Source: Evernia prunastri (Eukaryota > Ascomycota > Lecanoromycetes > Lecanorales > Parmeliaceae). From it: a DNA stretch of 64,000 nucleotides. Positions within the stretch are counted from its first letter, which is position 1. Each line of letters begins with the position of its first letter. Where the stretch lies: positions 1 to 64,000 of the forward strand of contig NKYR01000170.1 in the NCBI GenBank assembly GCA_003184365.1. The letters are read 5' to 3'. Under the pieces are notes generated by a model. The model did no database searches. It saw nothing but the letters and a program-made list of their open reading frames with translations, and was not told the origin of the DNA. Both the position numbers and the translations under genes were made by a program. This document shows, piece after piece, positions 55,457-64,000 of this stretch.

Positions 55457-56100
55457 CGTCAGTCCTGGCTCTTTTCTCTAGAGCTCATGATATGTGCCGC
55501 GAAGCTTTGTCTTAGCTAAATGGATTGACATTAGTATTGGGGGCGTTAATTCTGATTGCCGTAGCACCTAAATCATCCTGGCTTTGTGAGCAGGGGACGG
55601 AAGCAGAGAACGATATCAATGGAAAAGATAGAGAGTAGAGAACATGATGAAGAGGTACTTTGCCAGCACAACCAGTGCTCAGCCTCATTCTCTTACCCCT
55701 CTCTCGGATTTAGCCTTGGACTCGGTGACCATCTGCACAATGACGTGGAAGAGGCTTCCAGAATCACAAAGGCTGAGCAAGGCTCCTCGTCACACGGGCC
55801 TTCGCCCCTGTAATCCAATGGTTGATCTGATGGGGCACAAAGTCGACTGAAAAAGTACTTGCGTGCTGCATCCTGGTCTGAAAGACAACCGCGACGTCGT
55901 ATTTACACAGCCATTCGAGCTCGGTACCAAAAGTCCTGGACAACGATAGTCAAGTAAGGTACACTTGTATTTATTCTAAAGGTAAATACTCTACTCTCGG
56001 AAGTTATGTAAGTAGATAGGCTGGGCTATCTAGGCGCATTGATTGATTGATTGATTGATTCATACTACCATGGAGTTAGACCCTTAGTGGGCCAACTATG
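55457..56100. other. Intergenic, (GATT)n at 56038-56062
   Basis: No gene recognised. A short GATT tandem repeat marks the transition to AT-rich DNA. Confidence 0.5.
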
Positions 56101-56312
56101 CGAGATTACATAATCAATCTATCAATAGATCTGACAAATCGTTTCGCCTCAATAAAATAAGACTATATAAATCGATATAGATTTATCTGTTGTTATATAT
56201 TATATATTCTTATAAAGAGATATTCTATCATCACGTAGAGACTTTTATTTTGTAATCTTATTCTACTTTTAATATTATTTTTCTATAAATTATTTTTATT
56301 ATTCTTTATCGA

Positions 56313-56575
56313 TGTCAAGGAACGAGGCTAGGCTAGGACTACCACTTGGTATACTTGGTCTGGTAGGGTCAGGTCTATTTACAAGACGAAAGACGAAGAA
56401 GGAAAACAGGAAGTGGGCGACCAGCGCCCCTATATGAGAACAGATGACACGCTAGACTAGCTTATCGCATCTATCGCATAGATGCTCGCATCCAACTGTT
56501 GGAATGAGGTCCTAGCGACCCTTGGCTGACTGGGCTAGATCGGGGCTAGGGTAGGGCTGACTTCACACCGTGACA
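56313..56575. mobile_element. Solo LTR with ATCGA target duplication
   Basis: 263 bp starting TGTCAAGGAACGAGG and ending CTTCACACCGTGACA. The 5-bp direct repeat ATCGA flanks it at 56308-56312 and 56576-56580. It is related to the sequence at 246-430. Confidence 0.88.
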
Positions 56576-56854
56576 ATCGAGAACTCGAAATTATTTAATA
56601 AGCTTAATATTTTTTATAAAATTCGTCGTTATAAAGATATAGCGAGAATAAATTAGTATCTTTTTTAGTATCGTTCTTCTTTCTATCGCTTAAAGTCTAT
56701 TTCTCTACTTTATAAATCGTCTATATTCGTATAATAAATAACGAATAGTCTATCTAATTCGTCTGTATTTATATTTATTATTATCGATTTAATACTCTCT
56801 TATTGAATAAAAGACTTTAAAATCGATCTTTTTAATTTATATTTACGTGATTAG

Positions 56855-57047
56855 TGTTACGACCGTACCCTGGTCCCTACCAGGGCCTACCAGCACCTTC
56901 CTCCTTTGTTTGGCCCATAGGGCTTAGCGCGGCTTGGCAGAGGCCTTCTCCTACATATCAGCCTCATGCCATGTAGATATTCGCTCCTTAGCTAGTTGTC
57001 TTATTCAACATACCTACATTGATCTCATATCTGTACCGGTTCTGACA
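56855..57047. mobile_element. Solo LTR with ATTAG target duplication
   Basis: 193 bp starting TGTTACGACCGTACC and ending CCGGTTCTGACA. ATTAG flanks it at 56850-56854 and 57048-57052. It shares a GCGCGGCTTGGC block with the fragment at 5417-5552. Confidence 0.88.
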
Positions 57048-57190
57048 ATTAGCGATATTTTAGCGCGTCTTATTCTAACGTATAAATTATCTTTTACAAG
57101 CGAATAAGATATAAGTTCTTGCTAAAGTTGATAAATATATAGAATATCTCTTTATTCTCACTTATAGCTCTTCTCAAATTATAAAGATAG

Positions 57191-57500
57191 TTATTTATTA
57201 TCTCGCGGAAGGAGAGTTAGACGTGCAGCGCGGTCTCGGTATGTATCTTTCTCGGTGATAAACCTTGATAAACGAGACCCTAATCACGCCTGCTATTTCG
57301 AGTGGCTCTCTAAGATCTGGAAAAGTGAGAGTGTTAGGGATGCCAGAACGGTCGACATCGATGGAAAGAGCAAGGGCGACGCTACTCATCTTGAGAAGGC
57401 GGGTGATGTAACTGCTACGCCACCGATCACGAGCAATCCCGTGCGGCTGCTTGTTCCAGGCTTTCAAGGTGTGTTGAGAAGCGTCATCGGGAAGTAGGAT
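57191..57500 (+). pseudogene. Short ORF of unknown origin
   Basis: A GC-normal 80-codon frame (57255-57497, MINLDKRDPNHACYFEWLSK...) between AT-rich DNA and low-complexity sequence. No family recognised; possibly a gene remnant. Confidence 0.2.
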
Positions 57501-57939
57501 TCTACATTGCGAAGCTTTGGAAAGTATGGCCCATTAGGATCAAGCTAATCATATGCAAATGCATCCTGACTTCTCGAAGATCAAAGGACGTATCGTACGA
57601 GCATGTGGCAGAAGGGACTCGGTCGATGCCATCATGAGTGAAATCGACGCATTTACCGCAAGATGTCTCTGGAGAAGTCAAGTCACCTCCGTCGATAGTC
57701 ATATCAAATGTTGGCCACTGCTGTCGATGCTCGGAACTGATTCCTACGTTTGGTTATTCGTACAAGTACTCTCTCTATTTCTTACGACTAATGGTAACTA
57801 TCCTTCAATAGAATCTCCACTTCTTCTTACAAATTCTCAATACCTCTTGAACGTCAATACATCTACCGACCCTCTCCCCACCTACCAGTTCCTGCACTCG
57901 TTTCAATTAATGCCTTACTCCACACCCAATTTTCTTTCT
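57501..57939. other. No gene recognised
   Basis: The open frame starting at 57553 has no recognised domain and its second half is only the CT tract. Confidence 0.4.
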
Positions 57940-58165
57940 CTCTTTCTATCTCTCTTTCTCTTTCTTTCTTTCTCTCTCTCTCTCTCTTTCTTTCTTTCTC
58001 TCTCTCTCTCTCTTTTTCTCTTTTTCTCTTTTTCTTTTTCTCTTTGGTTTTTCTTCTTCTTTGTTCCCCCCCCCCCCCCCTTTTTTCCCCTTTTCTTTTT
58101 TCTTCTTTCATTTTTCTCTCTTTTTCTCTTTTCCTTCAACTCTTTCAATTTCAATCCTTCTTCTC
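57940..58165. repeat. Polypyrimidine (CT) tract with poly-C run
   Basis: About 225 bases almost purely C and T on the plus strand, including TTTCTCTC tandem runs and an uninterrupted C run at about 58064-58080. Such mirror-type tracts can form triplex or H-DNA and are prone to length errors. The open frames over it are low-complexity artefacts. Confidence 0.85.
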
Positions 58166-59045
58166 ATATCATTCATCTCTTAGCTTGACCGTGGACACGT
58201 CCGTAGTCATCCGCTTGATCGAAGTTGATCAGAAGAGCAGCTACCCGATAAGGCAGAAATGAAGGGGTTCAGTTTTCGACGTTACAAAGCCTAGGCAGGG
58301 CCAACGGAGATGGCTTAGTCCAGCCTTATGCAAGCTAATGCAAAGGTGCCATGGGCGAAGATGACTGGGGAATTTCATGGGCTTACTCGAGATGCAGGGA
58401 GGAGAAGGAGAAGCTTGAAGGAGATTGGGGACGGAGAAGGCTGGAGGATGTGTTTATCGGATTGACGTCAATGGATCATAGAGTTTCTAACAAGCCGTGA
58501 GTGATATCGCGATGATGAAAGGCTTGTAAGCCAACCAAAATTGTTGTTTAAAAGCCGTTATATATAAGGCGAGTAAATGTGCAGTCTTGGCTGTTATGCT
58601 GACTCCGGGCCGCCGCTGGCTGCCAAGTTCTCTATTTTTAACCATCTTTCAGCCCCAAGGCTCCACCCTGCCCCCAGTCACACCCTTTGTTGTGCATATC
58701 ATATACAATCAATAAGCTGTCTTCTACTGATTGTACTTTTCTGCAGCAGCCAGAGAAGTCCGATTATGACTAATAAAGGTTGTTGTCCCCGGCTTTTGAG
58801 GATTTCTTACCCGCTGTAATCCCACAGCTTCCCGGAAATACTATGTGCATCCGAAGGGGGCAATTGGCTAAGAAGCTATCCGAGCGTTTCAGCAGCTGAA
58901 GAACAAATACGTTGTGTGCAGCAAGGCTGAGGGGCTGAGCCCCCTTTTTGTCAGCAAAAAAATTGTGCATTTTGCGCAAGAATCTCAAGCTGAACTGAAC
59001 TGAACTGAACTGTGAACAGTTCAAGTATACTTTGTCCAGCTTTTG
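58166..59045. other. Intergenic, (CTGAA)n at 58988-59010
   Basis: No gene recognised. A CTGAA pentanucleotide repeat of about four units lies just upstream of the GPI-protein gene and includes a GTGAACAGTTCAC-like inverted motif. Confidence 0.45.
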
Positions 59046-61909
59046 ATGCGCATCGTTCAAACGATCATGGGCCCCATCTCCCCGCTCCTATTCCTGTTCT
59101 TGTGTACTTTTATCCGTGCTGAAATGAATTCTTCCCGTCAGTCCTCGTCCCCAAACAATCGGCTCTACGCATAAGCTTCATTGCAAGCCAATTCTATGTG
59201 AGCGCAATTTGGCTTACTTTGTACTATAGAAAGTCAGCCTACTATCACAGCTTCGATCGCCAACGCTTCATCTCAGTCATTCCTCAACACATCTTCAACC
59301 AGTGCCTCAAGCTTCTCGTATATTATACCTTACAATCAAACGCAAGACTGCAACATATTTGGGCCCATCTGTCAAACAGGCTCTATAACAGTCAATGTAA
59401 ATCTAACAACAGCGACCACAACTACTGTTCTACCATGCTCGTCCTATCTCAGTGCACAATCATCATACCTTGGAGGCTTGAATCCAGACGGTTGTTTCTA
59501 TCAACCTGATCCTAACATTGAAGATGATCCTCTAGGCAATTGGGAGAGAAACTTTGGTGAGAGTAAGGACTGTAGAGCATACGCCAATGCTATAGATGAA
59601 CGTCAACAGACGATCTCGTATAGTATTTCAGATTGTGCTAGCAATGCGACGTTCATTCAGGCCCCTGTTCCATTAGGCTTCGACTCTCCTTGGCCACTAC
59701 CTCCGGGTTTCAGTGGATTCGTGTGTGGCGATCATACCTTTACATGTTGCGGGAATTGTTCCTTAAAAATACCAGAAGTGAGGCTCTTTTACTTCCCGGA
59801 CAAGACCGACATCGATTGCCAGAATAACCAGACGTCGAATCTCACTTCGGTCACATCCGCTCCGATTCAGAAACGAGTGCACTCCCCAGTTGCTAGTGGG
59901 AGCACTGCGATCGTCAGCGGATATACATTGTGGGTAACGTACTGATCCTCATTTCGTATCTTGCCCATCAGATTGACGCTTGTTGCAGTACATCTCCGTC
60001 AGTCTACCTCGAATTACTGGGCACAGCAACAGTTCTTGATGAGTGTGGAACCCTTGGTCCAAGATTAATCAATCCAATGATCACTCTTTCGCCGGGCGCG
60101 CTCTCGACATGGCAGCCACCTCACAATCAATTCTACACCAACTATGACTATTTTATGATTGGGGCACCCTGGGAGGATCCGGGCCACCTTAGCGATTTTG
60201 GTGGTGAAGAGGAAGATGGTATATCTCCGCTCGATGTCAAGGATCTGGCTTGTCCGACTTGGGGCTTAGGAAAGAGTACAGCTACTGATGGTAGTGTAAC
60301 TATCACTATCGGTCCACCTTGGCTGCCATTGATTGTACCGCCTATGGAAATATTCTCTCTTGACCCAACGTGGGCGTCGGCATGTACCGGAATGTTTTCA
60401 GGCGCCTATGGACTTACCACTTTTGCCATTTTCGATCCGCCAATTGCGTTAACACCTAGTGCTTTGCTTGTACCTCCTACGCCTACGCCTATCCCCGCGC
60501 CTGCAGACCCAACAACGGTGCCGCAACAGACTACACCTTCCGAAGAATCCGCCAAACCAGCATCTCTGCCAAATCCTGTAGCCCCACCAACAAAGACGAG
60601 AGACCCTGGTGGAGAGAACCCAACACCCTTGCCCGTTGAAGCTTCGGCCGACCCAGTTGAACCAATCGCTCTGCCGGGTAGTCCTACGGCCTCCCCAGGG
60701 AACAAAGGTGATCCACCGGCAGATCCATCATCAGATCCCAACGTACATTTAGTCGCAGGAGATCCTCCTACAGATCCCAACCAAGGGTTAGCTAGCTCTC
60801 CTGATCCGCTACCAGATGACCCTCATACCTCGTCAACCGATCCCAATGCACCTGCGGCTCCACTACCACAGCAAGGAGAGAGCCAACAAATGGAGACTCA
60901 AGGCCTTGGGGCATTCATTTACAATGCATTTGGAAAAGACGGACCTCAATATAATGCTACCAATGATGGCAACGATCTTGTTGATGGTTCGGCTGTCGCT
61001 GCGGAAACTCTGACAATAGTTGGTCAGAAGCTAGTGCCAAATCCGTCTGGAATGGTTATCGGAGGATCTACTCTTCTTCCAGGTGGTAGTGCGGTCACCA
61101 TATCAAACACCTTTCTTTCCCTTGGCTCGTCGGGGATCTTCGTTGTTGGATCCTCTACTATGTTATTGCCCACTCAGCCCGAGCCACCATCATTTCCTCC
61201 TTCTGCTACGAAAGCAATGACTGTGGCCGGTCAATCCTTTATTCCGAATCCCTCCGCTTTTTCCATCGCCGGTATCACTATATCAGCAGGTGGTCCCGCC
61301 GTCACAGTCAGCGGTACCGTTATCAGTCTAGGCCCATCGGGCGCATTAGCTATCGGAAGCTCTTCCACCAATCTTCTCGCACCTGTTGGCCAGACATACA
61401 CGACGGTCGCAGCAGGCCAAAAAATTACACTCTTAAACTCGAACTCAAATCCTGCCGCTTTATCTGCAATAATAGCAGGTAAGACCATCTCAGCAGGCGG
61501 TCCGGCGGTTACGGTAGGTGGAACTACCATCAGTGTTCAGCCTACCGGTGCCTTGGTTGTGGGGTCGAGTACGATCCCTCTCTTGATAGCTCCTCAATCA
61601 ACATTCTCGTCTGATGTCACTATCGATGGCTTCAATGTCGAAGTCGAACCTTCCGTTGCTGTAGTGGATGGTGTGACAATGAATCCCGGTGCGGCCGGGG
61701 TGACTATCTCTGGAAAGCTGGTTAGCCTTGAAATAGGGGGCTCGACTCTGGATATCGGTACCGATCGTTTCGCGTTGCCAATGAGTACAGGGGGGGCGAA
61801 AGGTTCGATCAACGTGCAAGCTTTCACAGGTGGGCAAAGTAGGGGGTTGCACATGTCTTTGTCTTTGGTTTGCAGTATTTGCGCCGCCTTGATGCTGCTG
61901 TTGATATGA
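59046..61909 (+). CDS. Secreted GPI-anchored repeat protein (cell-wall type)
   Basis: Three exons join to 912 residues: 59046-59136, 59203-59929 and 59989-61909. The introns are 66 bp (donor GTCAGT) and 59 bp. The N-terminus is a signal peptide (MGPISPLLFLFLCTFIRAE). The first 400 residues are Cys-containing and Asn/Thr-rich with many N-glycosylation motifs (YNQTQDC, CFYQPDPN, FTCCGNCSL). A Pro-rich linker of about 150 residues (TPTPIPAPADP...) follows. Then come four related blocks of about 65 residues, each with VxGQ-x-NPS-x-x-I-GG/AG-x-T-ISAGGPAVTVSGT and LGPSGALAIGSS. The C-terminal GGQSRGLHM plus a hydrophobic tail ending LMLLLI fits a GPI-anchor signal. Fungal proteins with these blocks sit in or on the wall and may act in adhesion. 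The gene is undamaged although AT-rich DNA lies nearby. Confidence 0.85.
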
Positions 61910-62691
61910 GAGTGACCCGCTGTTGACGCTCCGTTGTTCATCATCGCTGCACTGTTGTATGCGATATAGTCACTTGGTTTTGTTTTCCTGCACATAGGAC
62001 TCGAAGATTGTATTAGATCCTATGCTGGCATTCGATCCCGAGTGCCGAGATCCTAATCACTAATATCGAAATCAGATTTCTGTTACATCTAGCCTTGAGG
62101 AGTACGTACAATCCTGTGATATGGAGAACAAACAAACTATTTCCTAGAGACTGCTACAGGGTCAGTAAGCTGAACAGGTCCCTTGAAATCGACAGAAAAA
62201 ATGTCTGTCACTAAGTTATTCGGTTGTAAAAGGCTCCGTCGAAGAGAAAGGGTGCAAACTATCATCGATTGGGCACAATGGACGGCAGAAATTGGGTTGT
62301 ACTCTTCTTCACTCAAGATAAGCGAAGCCAAGTGTCCCTGCTTGATATTGGCGGTGCAAATTGATAGAACAATTATTGTGGTGCAAAATATCCGTGCTAT
62401 TAGGATTTGTCTCAAAGAAATATCTCAACTGTGGTAGGCTCTTGTGCTTGACACGAAAGAGGTCGCATTATTCTCGGGCATAGCAAATCTCTTTATAGAC
62501 TTTTTCATCGGTCAGCCTTTTTGTGATTTGATGATTTCATGCAGCGCATTTGTAGTGAAGACAAATGTAGCTTTGGTTCAAGGAGTGATAAATTTGATAT
62601 ATACAAAAGTTATTCTAAATCATTAATTCTAATGACTTTTTTTTGCGGATTTTCTCTAAATGAGATTTTCTTTCTTTCTATCATTTTATAT
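61910..62691. other. No gene recognised
   Basis: 3' flank of the GPI-protein gene running into AT-rich DNA; only short unsupported frames. Confidence 0.45.
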
Positions 62692-62958
62692 TGTAACGGG
62701 GTCTAGGCATGCGTGACTGAGCAACTCGTATATTGGTTACTAGATAGACTGAATCCTGAGGAACCCAAGTGGGAATCCTCAGAGGCAGCATATTTAGCAG
62801 GGGAGAGTGCACCCCCATGCCAAGCAAACTTACTATGCGACTGCTATAGCCGCACAGCTGCACCAGAGGGATAGTCTCCCGGATCTGGCCTAGATGTATG
62901 TTGGATTCCTGGACTTCTGACAGGCCGCCTCATGCCTAGAGACCTCATGGCCCTTACA
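62692..62958. mobile_element. Solo LTR with TATAT target duplication
   Basis: 267 bp starting TGTAACGGGGTCTAGG and ending CATGGCCCTTACA. TATAT flanks it at 62687-62691 and 62959-62963. The flanks are AT-rich, so the 5-bp match alone is weaker evidence than at 56 kb, but the TGTAA...TTACA ends are inverted repeats. Confidence 0.8.
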
Positions 62959-63561
62959 TATATATAGATTTTTGAAAAATAAAGAATATAGTAAAAAAAC
63001 ATTTTGAAAAAAAAGGTTGATAGAATAAACAATTTAAAATACTTTTAATATAAATAGTATTAGTTAATAGTATATGTTAAAAGTTTTAGTTAAGAAAAAG
63101 TCGATATTTTACGATATATTGAATCTCTTTTCACTAATTTTCGAAGAAGAAACGCGATGAATTTTGCCAAGCATTCTTATTTAATTTGCACTTTACAAAA
63201 GTCGATATCGAAGGTGAATTCAATATACTTAGCATATATAAGCACGTTATCGAAAGTGAAATTTTTTAGATATATATTAAAAGAAATCGTAAAAACGAAA
63301 TCAATCGTTTACATTTCTAAAAAAAAATATATCGCCATAATTTTTTTTATATTTTGAATTTATATTTAATATATTTTATTAATTCGATAATTAATATATT
63401 TAATATTATTATAATAAGTATTATTTTCGATATCGAAATAACATTTTCAAATATCGTTTTAATATAACTTCTTTGAGTATATATCTAGTATATATTTCGA
63501 ATATATATATAGTATATACTTTAAATATATATTTAAAGACGTTTAAAATAAAGGTAGTTTT
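62959..63561. repeat. AT-rich RIP-degraded block
   Basis: Strongly AT-rich with retained CpG and few CpA. A frame at 63157-63357 is a compositional artefact or RIP-damaged relic. Confidence 0.7.
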
Positions 63562-63733
63562 TGTTTAACGGGCATGTGGTGACTGTCCTTCATTACTACT
63601 AAAGTACGTACAGAATGAAGGGACAGGTGGTCACAAGGCCATATGAGAGTGCAGTGCGGACGCTAGTCCCAATCCGTCTACGCCTCGGTTGCACACGAGG
63701 AGGTTAGGCCTCGTCCTACCGCTCTTTTCAACA
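63562..63733. mobile_element. Solo LTR with GTTTT target duplication
   Basis: 172 bp starting TGTTTAACGGGC and ending CTCTTTTCAACA, in AT-rich DNA. GTTTT flanks it at 63557-63561 and 63734-63738. The duplication is low-complexity, but the TGTT...AACA ends and the GC contrast support it. Confidence 0.7.
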
Positions 63734-63821
63734 GTTTTTTTAATTATAAAAAGTTTATCGAGAGTAAATTAAATATATTTAGTATATGCGAGTACTTTAT
63801 AGAAAATAAAAACTAAATATA
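63734..63821. repeat. AT-rich spacer between solo LTRs
   Basis: Short RIP-like stretch between two LTR insertions; probably one block with 62959-63561 and 63965-64000. Confidence 0.6.
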
Positions 63822-63964
63822 TGTTGAAAGTGCACTCAGCACCTAGTGGTTTCAGGGTCTAGCCCTATGGTCTTGGCATTAGAGTTTTCTTTCCACCGTG
63901 TACATTACCTATTACACTCCTTAGATTCTTCATACATGCCTACTGCGCACCTCGTTTCTCAACA
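63822..63964. mobile_element. Solo LTR with ATATA target duplication
   Basis: 143 bp starting TGTTGAAAGTGCACTC and ending CTCGTTTCTCAACA. ATATA flanks it at 63817-63821 and 63965-63969. The ends TGTTGA/TCAACA are perfect inverted repeats. Confidence 0.78.
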
Positions 63965-64000
63965 ATATACTTAATATATATAAATCTTTATTCTTGTCGA

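Larger units (their letters stand above)
56101..57190. repeat. AT-rich RIP-degraded block carrying two solo LTRs
   Basis: CpA-poor, TpA-rich sequence like that at 1041-4770, interrupted by the two GC-normal insertions annotated separately. Confidence 0.75.

Noticed and set aside
57553..58188. Open frames over the CT tract
   Set aside because: Low-complexity Leu/Phe/Ser or Lys/Glu/Arg runs come from the pyrimidine bias alone.
63157..63357. 66-codon frame in AT-rich DNA
   Set aside because: Lys/Ile/Tyr-rich composition as expected of RIP-mutated sequence; no motif.
1..64000. Biosynthetic gene cluster or tRNA/rRNA genes
   Set aside because: No polyketide, peptide synthetase or terpene enzyme frames and no convincing tRNA or rRNA sequence were seen by eye; a tRNA scan was not possible.

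Overview
The window is nuclear DNA of a filamentous ascomycete (Pezizomycotina). The genes have short introns, mostly 48-100 bp, with GTAAGT-like donors and CTAAC/CTGAC branch sites. The protein families are fungal: DUF6594, DUF6536, DUF7580, DUF7924, DUF3435, HET, the NACHT N-terminal domain and the PigL_N-type domain. AT-rich blocks with almost no CpA/TpG but plenty of CpG are the footprint of repeat-induced point mutation (RIP). The species cannot be named from the sequence.

Layout. 1-6.3 kb: LTR-like repeats, a 3.7 kb AT-rich block and a 615-bp duplication. 6.1-12.5 kb: a 5'-truncated DUF7580 gene, a broken coiled-coil ORF, ankyrin debris and an intact DUF6594 membrane gene. 13.2-15.5 kb: a protein with two retropepsin-like domains. 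16.6-21.2 kb: a kinase fragment, a small MADS-box ORF in a dispersed repeat, a MITE candidate and a degraded DUF3435 tyrosine recombinase (the superfamily of Starship captains). 21.6-24.8 kb: a divergent pair, casein kinase I-like and DUF7924. 25-31.4 kb: ankyrin scrap, a truncated HET gene, a TA-flanked MITE, a coiled-coil pseudogene and a second MADS-box repeat. 32-34.6 kb: an intact DUF6536 membrane protein. 35.6-39.8 kb: a 541-bp MITE with 9-bp target duplication, a 5' fragment of a second DUF3435 gene and a dead pogo/Fot1 transposase. 40.7-46.5 kb: a NACHT-ankyrin NLR of about 1,909 residues with 25 near-identical ankyrin units. 47-51 kb: scrambled LINE reverse transcriptase pieces, dispersed repeats and a weak ORF. 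51.8-55.5 kb: a PigL_N/ankyrin gene with one frameshift. 56-57.2 kb: AT-rich DNA with two solo LTRs. 59-61.9 kb: a secreted GPI-type wall protein. 62.7-64 kb: AT-rich DNA with three more solo LTRs.

How it fits together. This is an accessory, transposon-rich region. Several intact genes belong to families used in non-self recognition or at the cell surface, and they sit among broken copies of similar genes. Nonsense codons in the broken genes are mostly TAA/TAG where the family or repeat context suggests CAA/CAG, as RIP-type C-to-T change in CpA would give. The most unusual item is the pair of repeats that each carry a mini MADS-box ORF preceded by a cluster of CArG-box sequences, the known binding site of SRF-type MADS proteins. 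Four of the six ambiguous-base sites directly follow a sequence repeated a short distance downstream, so local duplications there may be assembly artefacts.
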